From NCBI GenBank assembly GCA_947579605.1, contig OX388311.1, positions 30,320,951 through 30,384,950 on the forward strand: DNA of 64,000 nt, read 5' to 3'. The stretch is from Athripsodes cinereus. Its lineage: Eukaryota > Arthropoda > Insecta > Trichoptera > Leptoceridae. The notes beneath the pieces were generated by a model that did not search any database, was not told where the DNA came from, and saw only the letters and a program-made list of their open reading frames with translations. The stretch's first letter is position 1. Every line of letters starts with the position of its first letter. The translations under genes were made by a program, and so were the position numbers. Shown one piece after another: positions 1 to 9,530 of the stretch.

Positions 1-105
1 CTCAACGATCTCATTTCCACTGCATTTATGCCACTTTCATCCTTTTTTAACCATGTCCACGTCTCACTTGCATACATAAGTGTTGGCACTAAGATAGCAG
101 GTATT
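1..105 (-). mobile_element. RTE-a LINE fragment, C-terminal region
   Basis: The complement encodes the SETWTW-type stretch just after the reverse transcriptase. It is the same segment seen at about 57687-57800, with clear nucleotide similarity (a Lys/Asp-rich linker, then NAVEMRSL-like). It is cut off by the left window edge and ends abruptly near 105. It is a decayed 5'-truncated or internally broken copy and is not a host gene. Confidence 0.75.
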
Positions 106-159
106 TATTAATTTAGTAAATTAATTTAGTAGCTATAAATATTAATTTAGTAGCTTCAG

Positions 160-354
160 TTAACAGCAATATTTGGGTCAACTTATTTGTGTGAGTCTGC
201 GTTTTCCGAAATGAAAATAATTAAATCTAAATATCGTAATCGGCTCAGTGACGAACATCTTAATTCATGCTTGCGTTTGGCACTTAGTAATTATGTGCCA
301 TCCTATGAAAAATGTGCAGATAACATGCAGTGCCATTCGTCAACATCTAAATAA
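160..354 (+). pseudogene. hAT transposase C-terminus (dimerisation region), remnant
   Basis: One open frame from about 160 to the TAA at 352-354 encodes 64 residues. It contains FGSTYLCESAFSEMK, then IKSKYRNRLSDEHL, then LRLALSNYVPSY and a closing NMQCHSS. This is the conserved C-terminal block of hAT-superfamily transposases of the ZBED/GTF2IRD2-like kind, where the protein dimerises. No BED finger, catalytic core or start codon is visible upstream. The frame begins right after AT-rich sequence next to the RTE piece, so it is a fragment. The frame is still open, which suggests modest age or past domestication. No matching terminal repeats are visible. Confidence 0.8.
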
Positions 355-899
355 CATTAATAACAAAATTAATAATATTATGACAGCTTGTATAGCGCCG
401 TTCAGTGCAGTGCACTTCAAGGGCTCTGTACATACAATATTAAAATATCACCGAGTATAGGTTCGTCATAAAATATAAAAATTAATCAATGTCAATCCGT
501 TTTCCAGTTCGTCAATAAAATTTAAAAAATAACAATAGTAACAGTTGCGTCAAAGTCGTCCCTGTCGTGATCCTACGTCGATGATGTATATATTTGTAAT
601 TACCTAATAAGTAATAAGATATTATAAATAATTTATAAATTTTGTCTTTTATTTTTACCTAGTCGATCGCTTGCCACCTAATAATTTTATGGTCGATCGT
701 CGATGGTTCAAGTCTGAGCACCCCTGCCTTATAGGATGGTAGTACAGTGTACAGTGTACATGTACAATTGTACACCCATGCCTATTACTACTACTACATT
801 GTGTAAAAGAGTAACATTTCAAAGTAGTGATGTCAATAGTCAACCAGGTACCGGTACCTAATCGTTATTAAATATCCGTTACTTTATAAAACCAGTATA
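355..899. other. AT-rich stretch, no gene seen
   Basis: No coding region is recognised. It contains GTAC-rich palindromes near 746-776 and a 14-bp perfect palindrome AGGTACCGGTACCT at 846-859. The text near 705-725 (GGTTCAAGTCTG) faintly resembles a tRNA B box, but no tRNA fold is supported. Confidence 0.4.
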
Positions 900-1626
900 C
901 TGTCGAGACTAATAACCAATATTTGTTAAAACTATTTTGGTCCAGTCTCTTCTACTTCCAATCCTTGATTATGCCGATTGTGCCTACGTTGGTTGTAACT
1001 TGGAATTACTCACTAAACTGGAAAGGTCACAAAATACTGGCATTCGTTTCATCATTGATCTGAAAAGATCTGACCGCATAACAAGATTTAGGAATAAACT
1101 GAAATGGCTTACCGTGCGCCAAAGACGAGATCTCCATGTCTTATCACTGGTTTATAATTGTTTATACTCTACGTCTTCACCATACTATCTCAAGGAAATG
1201 TTTGAGTATCTTTCGAGCCATGGCTTGCCCTTACGATCCAATAGCGAGCGTCTTCTGGCGATACCAGCTCATAGCCCAAACTTTTTTACAAACTCTTTTT
1301 CTGTTCATGGTGCTCGCTGTTGGAATAGTTTGCCTTCCAGGATAAGGTTGCTCCCCACTCTTCAAGCTTTCAAGCGGGCGGTCAAGGACCATTTTATCAC
1401 ACAAAATATGGCTTCTGTATCCTAGTCCCTTTTCCTACATATTCTTCTCCTTTTTACCTCCTCTTTCCTTTCTTTAAGATTTTTTATGTGAAAGTTTTAT
1501 GAAATTGGGTTAGTTGGAAGAAATCGCGCCTCTGCGATAAACTCGCCCTCTGTATATTGATTGTATGATTGTCTTTGTTTGAAATGTATTTTTGTGTAAA
1601 TTTGCTTGTTATCAATAAATAAATAA
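900..1626 (+). mobile_element. 5'-truncated L2/CR1-like LINE with 3' UTR
   Basis: The element holds the tail of a reverse-transcriptase frame (937-1425) and a 3' UTR ending in an AATAAATAAAT-type tail near 1610-1626. The UTR carries a hairpin: ATCGC at 1523-1527, a 6-nt loop, and GCGAT at 1534-1538, preceded by GGGTTAGTTGGAAG and followed by AACTCGCCC. The same UTR block recurs at 19487, 25307, 29100, 41240, 42955, 56766 and 57110 in either orientation. The 5' end is lost. Confidence 0.8.
937..1425 (+). pseudogene. LINE reverse transcriptase C-terminal region (L2/CR1-like)
   Basis: The 162 residues follow the catalytic RT core: LDYADCAYVG, LERSQNTGIRFI, a WLTVRQRRDLH block and a closing HGARCWNSLPSRIR...FK motif. 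This order (ERVQ/RSQN, then RR, then WNSLP, then FK) is the post-RT tail of CR1/L2-group LINEs, and the 61292-64000 LINE frame shows a related layout. There is no internal stop, but the RT palm with the FADD motif is absent, so it is not functional. The frame already extends upstream of 937 without a true ATG. Confidence 0.8.
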
Positions 1627-1684
1627 AACTCCTGGTAATTACATATATCGGGTCGGTAATAATTTCGAATATCCTGCAAGCGAG

Positions 1685-1780
1685 AAGTATTCGTACTTTT
1701 AAGACATTTAACTACTTCGTTTCAGCGATGAGGTATGTCACCCATCCTGAACGTTTTAACTTATTACGCTCGCGAGGGCA
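1685..1780 (+). repeat. F1 repeat, diverged middle part
   Basis: This matches the F1 core: AAGACATTT, then TTTCAGCGATGAGGTATG, then CACCCATCCTGAACG. Neither F1 end is recognisable. Confidence 0.6.
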
Positions 1781-3536
1781 AAAGTATTGCTTGGAAGATT
1801 GCATAAATAGAAATCCACCGACTTGTGAGATATCTGCGAGCATAGTAGGATGGTATTCAATGTAATGATACGGAGAGAACAATTTATTTTTACTGTAATA
1901 TGTATTCATTTTTTATCATTTGTATTATATTGTATGTATTTTGATATGGGCTTGAGAGGTTTGCACACTCCACCTTCAAGTCTGGAGTAAAGATAAAATA
2001 AAAATAATAATTTGCATGTTTGTCAAATTCCTGTACAAAAAGATGAGGTCCTGAAATATTCCAAATTACTATTACAAAGCTCAAATTTGCCGAGTGAGGG
2101 GGGGGGTTCTCAAACTCCTAGGATTCTTCTGTGAAATTTATATCAGTTACATACCCGTTGTTCATTAATTACTTGGATTATTTTCAGCACTATAAATTAA
2201 AAAAATGTTCGGTTATGAGTATTGACATCACTATCGCAAGGCGTACATACATACTCGTATGTTTAGTGTAATGTTATCGGTCTGCAATAATTATTAATGT
2301 GTAGATAGAGTGTATTCATTCAATAATAAAATTATTTCGTTTCGATCCCATCTCTACTACACTCTTCAGTCTATCAGTTGTGCGATAAACGTCGTGCCGG
2401 TGAAACGTGCGCGATGGAATGTATATTGTGTGAATAATATTCATGTCACAATATTTAAAACGAACTTGTGTGAAGTGAAAATAATATTAGTACTATCTAT
2501 ATTATTAAAAGTAATACCTAATAATTGTTGTTACGTGAAAGAGAAATTATTATTCATACTATTTTGTAACACACAGTACTATTTTTGTGATTATTATTTT
2601 TATCATTTTGTGGTAAACCGCAGGAACGCTTTGCTAGTTTTTTTGTTGTTGTTAATTTTATTTGTTTATTTATTTATTATCATCATCAACACTGTTGAAG
2701 ATCTTCTTCTTCGATTATTTGTATTATTTTGTTATTATGTAAGTCTTTACTTTATATATTATATACCTATATTTACTATTTTTTTTATTTTCCCCTTGAT
2801 CGCACTTTTCACTTTGTTTCCAACACGCGACCATAATGCACATAATATTGTATAATGCTTTACTCTATGTGATTTTTTATTGTTCTTATAAAATGTTGTT
2901 ACCTAATTTACGGTTGCGTTTGTTCACTCGAGTGTGTATGTACTCATTATTCTGTTTTATTGCATTCAAAGTTCTCTTCTTCATTTCGTTCGAATTAATT
3001 TAAATTTCGCGCGGTTTTTCCGACATGACATTTGGCGTTGCGTCGTCATTGTTTGAATGAATTTCACGAAATGTGTCATGTTTATTTACTACAAATGTAA
3101 CAATGTGTCAACTTTTCGTATATCAGAGCATTATATAGAATGTTGGATAATTACAATGATATAATTATTGAAAGCAATAATGTAACATTTCGTGATCGGA
3201 AAGATGCAATTTTTTTTGCAGACACCTTCCGTGGCAATACGAAACTGTAATTAGGTGCTTGCATTTGTTTCTTATTATTATTATGAATTGTTTTTTTACA
3301 TGCTATGTTTACTGAACTATTGTAAAGTAGGTGGATAGTAACTTACATATCTATGAAATTGAGATTTTGTTAGACATTTTGATGCAATTGTCTTTAAATT
3401 TGAACTTCCTAAATCACTCGCAAACAAGTGGATGGCCTTGAAAAGATTAGAATAGACGTTTGAACTTAGAGATATGCATGTACGTGTTGTACATATTATA
3501 TGTCGCCACATGGTAGTTAGATTTGCCAATTAAATA
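1781..3536. other. AT-rich stretch, no gene recognised
   Basis: A 181-codon frame at 2310-2855 is low-complexity and rich in Leu, Ile, Phe and Tyr. It matches no family I know and is likely a by-product of base composition. A GC-richer patch at 2360-2420 contains an insect-initiator-like TCAGTT at 2374-2379. The segment 3405-3465 shares a motif (TCACTCGCAAAC...GTGGAT) with 10860-10925 and 35265-35320, so it is repetitive. Confidence 0.4.
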
Positions 3537-3770
3537 AATGGCTAGGCGGTTAGTCCAATGCCGGTATTCAATTGAATAGTTAGCCGTTTCGTTGAATCAC
3601 AATCGTGTGTAAAACATTTTACCTGATCGAAGTTAGCCTGATTGTTGAAATTTAGTTACTTTATTTGAAACTGTGACGCTAGGATTCATTAACTCTGCGT
3701 TGAACAATCCAGCTAGACCTCTGTTAGTCATTCAACTGAATGCCGGCGTTTTATTAATCGCCTAGCCATT
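3537..3770. mobile_element. Short TIR element (MITE), about 234 bp
   Basis: Imperfect terminal inverted repeats of about 45 bp occupy 3537-3583 and 3724-3770. The left end reads ATGGCTAGGCGGTTAGT and then CCGGTATTCA. The right end, complemented, reads ATGGCTAGGCGATTA and then CCGGCATTCA. The interior is non-coding. No target duplication could be fixed and the superfamily is unknown. Confidence 0.6.
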
Positions 3771-4129
3771 CGGTTGACTGGCTAGTTTAATTATCTTGTG
3801 GAAACATATTATTATGCATTTCTATTATGAGTAGGTACTTGGTTTGATTTGACAATACTAAATATTTCTAATCAGTGCACGTTGGTTGGCAGACAATACT
3901 AGTAAACAAAATACCACGCAATGCTTTTGATTTTACTTGTCGCTTTATATTTAGTTAAAGTGCAATGGTGCACCATATAGTATGCAGGATTATTTTTCTT
4001 TTTTGTTTCGATGAAAATATTTTAATTGATTGCGTAACCAGAAATTTCTTCTTTAGTAGTTATTTGTTATTTTTTTACGTTTTGCACCAAACTGAAATAG
4101 CAATTGCGCATCCACATTGTCTGCCATTA

Positions 4130-4330
4130 TCATCTTGCCATTTAACGCTCCTCTCGGGAGCACAGGGCGAAAACTAGTCTCCTCCATTCAAAGCGTCTCT
4201 GCGCCAGTTGAGTCATAGGAACGGAGTATTCTGAAAGAGGGCGCTCGAACGGTGGTCATTTTGGCCAACTATCACTAAACATTCTCAAAACATGGCCCAA
4301 CCAGGATCATCGTCTCTGCTTTATTACAGA
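4130..4330 (-). mobile_element. RTE-d LINE 3' fragment, degenerate
   Basis: This is clearly similar to 44359-44636 over the GCTCCTCTCGGGAGCACAGG block and the TTTTGGCCAACTATCA and CATTCTCAAAACATG blocks, with an internal deletion of about 50 bp. On the complement it corresponds to the post-RT GHVLRM...GRP...EWR tail. It has no open frame. Confidence 0.7.
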
Positions 4331-4442
4331 CACCGCACTACAAATCTTTGCAGTATCATTTTGTGACATGCTTATACCACATAACATCCAAAATCCTTCT
4401 ATGTCACTTATCATTGAAATTTAGTATATTTTTCTGTCTTTT

Positions 4443-4480
4443 TATATCCCACAAGCGGGGTAGCCAGAAAACCAGCTGTT
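4443..4480 (-). repeat. F1 repeat 3' tail (inverted partner)
   Basis: TATCCCACAAGCGGGGTAGC followed by CAGAAAACCAGCTG is the complement of the F1 3' end. It lies about 150 bp left of the tandem array and faces the F1 tail at 5557, so the array is bracketed by inverted F1 ends. Confidence 0.65.
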
Positions 4481-4632
4481 AAGATTTCCTTATATAATGT
4501 AATTTTATTTATTTGAAAAAAAAAATGTAAATATAAAAAGAACGAAACCCAATTATAGATATGAAGTACCTACCTAATTTAGCTTCATAATATAGTTTAG
4601 GTTCAAAACCTTATAACAAGTCCAGTATTATG

Positions 4633-5404
4633 TTTTTAAATAGTAATCATACATTTATGCCGTCATACAATCATATCCGTACAGTCTCCAACGAAGAATA
4701 TGTCTCCCACTTTTTTTATTTTTAAATAGTAATCATACATTTATGCCGTCATACAATCATATCCGTACTGTCTCCAACGAAGAATATGTCTCCCACTTTT
4801 TTTATTTTTAAATAGTAATCATACATTTATGCCGTCATACAATCATATCCGTACAGTCTCCAACGAAGAATATGTCTCCCACTTTTTTATTTTTAAATAG
4901 TAATCATACATTTATGCCGTCATACAATCATATCCGTACAGTCTCCAACGAAGAATATGTCTCCCACTTTTTTATTTTTAAATAGTAATCATACATTTAT
5001 GCCGTCATACAATCATATCCGTACAGTCTCCAACGAAGAATATGTCTCCCACTTTTTTATTTTTAAATAGTAATCATACATTTATGCCGTCATACAATCA
5101 TATCCGTACAGTCTCCAACGAAGAATATGTCTCCCACTTTTTTTATTTTTAAATAGTAATCATACATTTATGCCGTCATACAATCATATCCGTACAGTCT
5201 CCAACGAAGAATATGTCTCCCACTTTTTTTATTTTTAAATAGTAATCATACATTTATGCCGTCATACAATCATATCCGTACAGTCTCCAACGAAGAATAT
5301 GTCTCCCACTTTTTTATTTTTAAATAGTAATCATACATTTATGCCGTCATACAATCATATCCGTACAGTCTCCAACGAAGAATATGTCTCCCACTTTTTT
5401 ATTA
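4633..5404. repeat. Tandem array, nine 85/86-bp units
   Basis: Nine units have their AAATAGTAATC phase marker at 4638, 4724, 4810, 4895, 4980, 5065, 5151, 5237 and 5322. Spacing is 85 or 86 bp and depends only on the length of a T run. The units are otherwise near identical; unit 2 has GTACTGTC where the rest have GTACAGTC. Each unit ends with CAACGAAGAATATGTCTCCC plus ACTTTTTT, which resembles the F1 5' start (AAGAATTGGTCTCCCACTC). Beyond the last unit the sequence continues into the rest of F1. The array therefore arose by duplication of about 50 bp of flank plus the first 35 bp of an F1 copy. The units have no intact ORF. Confidence 0.95.
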
Positions 5405-5557
5405 AGTCTTGTTAAAGGCAGGTTTTCGTAAAACATCACGTATTAAGACATTTTACATCTTCAATTTGATTATCTAAACTTCCATTGGCACTGAAAGGAG
5501 AAGTTGCATGTTTATTTCATGCAGTTGTTCCGCTGGCTACCCAATTTATGCCATAAT
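5372..5557 (+). repeat. F1 repeat downstream of the tandem array
   Basis: It continues from the last array unit through TTAAAGGCAGG, AAGACATTTTACATCTTCAA, GGCACTGAAAGGAG, GCATGTTTATTTCATGCAG and CGCTGGCTACCC to ATGCCATAATG. It is a nearly full-length F1 copy that lacks the conserved CAGCGATGAGG block. Confidence 0.75.
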
Positions 5558-6575
5558 GTTAATAATGAATGAAATTGATAAATCATACCCACCAATTTAT
5601 TGAAAAATATAAGAATTAATCAAATCGTGCATTTTTTGACACAGGGGTTGGTCGGCAGATATCGCAATTTAACTATAAACTCCCTATTTATTCCCTTTAC
5701 TAATGTATGGTGAATGTAGAAAAGTGATGAAAAAATAGTAGGTAATAACAGTTGAATTTAGTACACTTATATTTTGGTCTAAAAATAATTTGCTAATATA
5801 TCAGTCTAAATCATTACAATATTCAAGGCAATTCACGTTTCTTTAATAAAATCTTACATATATTATGTCTAGATAGTCTCTATTGCTACGCAAAAATAAT
5901 TAATTTAATTAAAAACAGTTAAAATTATCCGATGTCTACACATATTGGTGTATACACACATGTAGCCAACATGATGTAGGTATATAATAATATGGAAATT
6001 TGTAATTTTATGTTCAACATTTTGTATGTGATCTTACAAAATCGTTGTTTGCATTGAACTAAAAAAGTCATGCACATGAATGTATATATAAATGGCTGAT
6101 GGATTTGTAAATAAATTCGTGTATGTGTTTTGTAATAATTACCCTAAATAATGATAATGTTATACCTACATATTGTAATATCGGCTAGTAGATCTTGAGA
6201 GTTTACGAACCGTGACATTTGTACCATTGACACAACTATTTCGACATAATGTTATTATTGATTAAAAGAAATTGATTCATAACAGAAGGTACCATTTCTT
6301 TTACAAGAGTATTTCCTCTTTGCGTCCTCCTTATAAACCAATAAATAATTGTAACAGGTGTAAGGTATAAATTAAACATCTACTCTCTGAACTCGTTACG
6401 GTATCATCGTTCCTAGCACGAAATGTTATGTTATTTTATTAAGTACAGGAACGAGGTACAATGTTAAAGGGTAGGTACCTAAAAACCATTTCTTTTTGTC
6501 TTCTCGTCTATAAGGTAGACACTTCCTACTATAATATTATGATACAGTTTAATGCACGGATAAAGGGAACTAATT
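5558..6575. other. AT-rich stretch, nothing recognised
   Basis: No conserved coding frame, inverted repeat of note or known repeat was found. It contains scattered TATA-like and poly-A/T runs only. Confidence 0.5.
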
Positions 6576-7336
6576 ATTTGATCGGCTATTAATCCATTCG
6601 TTCGGCAAGAAAAAATCAGCATTTAAGTCATTTGCGCAGCAAACAATGTTTTCATCGGCAATAAAAAAAAATAAACGCAACACTTGTTTTACAAACAAAC
6701 TGGGTTATATCAGCAAATTAACAAATTTTAACAGCTTAATAAATAATCGCACAACAAAATAATTAATTGACCAGCAGAATTGTTATTTGAGCAGCAGAAT
6801 TATTATTTAAGCAGCAGAATTATTATTTGACCGGCAGAAAATATTAGATAAACAATATTTTTCACACACCGATTTACCTTCGGATCCACATGAAGTTTTT
6901 GTGATTTCTTACCAAATTAATGATGACTACGAAAATAATGCCAGTTTCCGCTTTGCTATATTAATGAAATATCTAACTGAAATGTCGAAAAACGCTAGAA
7001 TCGTTGCTAGATGCTACATATAAAATCACATAAAAAGATGCTACGTACAAAGATTTATTATTTATACAAGATTAAAAATTTAGCTTTCACAAGTTTAATT
7101 AAAATTAGCTCACAGTTTGCTGCTCATTTATTTATTTTGCTGCACAAATAATCATTATGCTGGTCAAATAATAATTTTGCTGGTCGATTAAATTTAGAGT
7201 TTTACAATATCATATTATTTGCAATACAAATATAATTTTCTCGCTGGGCATAAGTAGCATATCAACATGATATATTTGCCGGCAGAATACATTTTTCTGC
7301 TGAACAAAACTTCAATATTATGCTGATCGTTTAAAT
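6576..7336. mobile_element. Element with inverted arms of 20-bp-spaced modules
   Basis: The left arm carries modules of the form RNCAGCAGAATTATTATTT starting at 6769, 6789, 6809 and 6829, exactly 20 bp apart. Weaker versions (TCGGC, TCAGC, GCAGC) lie at about 14-20-bp steps back to 6581. The right arm carries the complementary module at 7117, 7137, 7157 and 7177 (TTGCTGGTCAAATAATAATT type), again exactly 20 bp apart, with further members near 7277, 7298 and 7321. The central 280 bp has no coding. Phased inverted modules near both ends suggest protein-binding sites of a DNA transposon. Exact ends and target duplication are not resolved. Confidence 0.6.
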
Positions 7337-9228
7337 GATAGCCATAGTTAAATATAAAGTGCAAAAGAGTGGGTGATCACATACGGACAATTTACCAAAA
7401 AATATTGTAATACCCAGACTCTGGAAAATTTAAAACAAAATATTTTCATTTTGCCCTGGTTGGGAATAGAACCTCGTAACTCTCAAGTAAGAGCGTTATC
7501 TCCTAATATTGTTGAACAGATTTATATGTTTGTTTTTAATAAATGTAATATTGTTTATGGGTCATGATTAGAAATTGTTGCATTCGCAATGCTTGACCAT
7601 AGACACGTTGTGCTATCACTATGTAGTAGATTTACCTACATAATAATAATTATTATATTGTGGACACTGCTGCATATTACTATTAGTTATAGATACTATG
7701 TATTGTATTGTAGATAGATAAGTGGGTTATCTCAACCTGCACTGCAAGTATTTTTTCATCACCTAACACTAAGTTGTTAGTAGTACCAACCTAATACTAT
7801 GTAATAAAGACTACACACCACTCTATACCTACTCGTTTTCTACAAAGTTAGAGCATTGGACAGTATAGATTTGAAACAAATTGATAAGCAGACGATACTG
7901 ATCGTCTCAAATTTCTATGCTTACATTCAATCGTTTAATTTTTCACTATAGCTTTTTCCTTTTGTCCTAATAAACTTGGCTCCTAGTGGAACCAGTTATT
8001 TGTCATCTGGTTACTCCACTTGCAGAATGTGTAGTGATGTTATAATTATATATTTGAACATCATTCGCGAAAGAATAAAAGTTCGAAGCAGTATCATCGA
8101 GCTTACGTCAACAGACCGATTGTTTACACAATATTCGTATTTTGAAATCGTCACTGCTATTATAGTTGACACCTCGTCATGATTATTGATACCTTATTAG
8201 ATTTGACGACACTTTTGTACAGAATTATGCCTCCTATACTAGAATACGTAATATTTTTTAAATAGACAATGTACGTGGAGACACCTGGAGGTGTTAATTA
8301 TAACTGTATATAATAAAAATTAAACATACAAATCAATCGGTTTGTGTGAATAACCGAAATTCATTGACAATGAAATGATTGATTAATAGCGCGACTATGA
8401 TATTTTTTCGAATCAATTTTTTTTATATAGTACCTACTTCCATGAGGCTTTATTGGTCATGAGCTGACTTTCAGTAGCTTTCTTTCCATCATCGGACTAG
8501 ATGATGAGAAAGAAAATCTCGTGGGAATAGTAGGTAAACAAAAGGGTTTTATTTTCATTAATTTAATATTAAATGTGCATTTCTTACTATATTTTCTATA
8601 AAAATTGACCAAAAGTGCATTAATCAAAACATTTTGACCACAATCAAGTTAAATTAGTTAAATACACCTACAAGATCCAAAAATGTTTTAGACTTACGAC
8701 TTAGCTGTAGACTTACGTAGATAGATTCATTTTCAAAGTGATCCAAAGATTATACGACATTTTTCGAAAATAGAACGAAATGGTAGCCCAACCTGTATAA
8801 GTTCTGACAGTCATTGGTACCAGCGTGATAAATCTATCAAATGTAATTGAATTTTCATCCGATCAATTTCAAAAATTTAATTTAAAATATTCAATTAAGT
8901 TTTTCTGTGAAACGCTTCCGTGATACAGGCATGATGTCACTCATTTATATACGTAGAGAAATAATTTTTATTCATACATCCAGCGCTTTGTGTTGTCATT
9001 CCGAAGTCCAAATAAAATTGGTACCTACCAATAAAATCCATAGACAAATTATTGTCACATTATGTGTCATCTTTGTGATGGTTAACCGAAGGTGTGAAAA
9101 ATCTTTGATTGGAACAATAATACCTAGTTGGTTTTTAACCTTATCATTAACGGAATAACGAACTATTAACTTCAGTTAATATTGTGATTAACATTTTAGG
9201 TCTCAAATATCAATTTTTGGAACTGTAC
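7337..9228. other. AT-rich stretch with a possible SINE trace
   Basis: On the complement, 7446-7505 reads GAGGTTCTATTCCCAACC, which resembles a decayed tRNA B box and may be a SINE remnant. An imperfect hairpin (TTTCTTTCCATCATC pairing with GATGATGAGAAAGAAA) lies at 8479-8515. The short frames at 7373, 7976 and 8907 match nothing known. Confidence 0.35.
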
Positions 9229-9530
9229 ATACATACCATCACGCCGCTTCCCTCGCGGGGTAGGCAGAAAGGATCGAGCGCCACTTCCTTCTATCCTTGC
9301 ATACATCTTTCGCTTCCGTCACTTTCATACAATTCCTCATGCATGCTCTCCTGTTCAACGTGCTCAACACGTGACCGTCCTGTAGGATTTAATTTAAATG
9401 ATCTTGCCATTTAATCCTCGGACGTCCACGTCTCCGAGCACCATTCCTCTCAGCCAAATATATCTTCTTAGTCATTCTGTCCTCATTCATTCTTTCCACG
9501 TGCCCAAACTTATAACTTTTTTTGAACTTT
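9229..9530 (-). mobile_element. RTE-a LINE 3' end
   Basis: Reading the complement, the fragment runs from a degraded GHVERM-like segment through RRGRP-like and LSK.NR.CM-like stretches to the terminus. The terminus matches the 3' end of the 57286 element (CTACCCCGCG...GGCGTGATGGTATG). Frames are broken. Confidence 0.75.

Noticed and set aside
2310..2855. 181-codon open frame
   Set aside because: Low-complexity, AT-driven, Leu/Ile/Phe/Tyr-rich translation without a recognisable domain, splice context or homologue.
4633..5404. CRISPR-like array
   Set aside because: Units are contiguous and nearly identical with no unique spacers, and the sequence is an insect genome. It is a minisatellite.
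8479..8515. Hairpin as a microRNA precursor
   Set aside because: The stem is short (about 15 bp with mismatches) and too small for an insect pre-miRNA.
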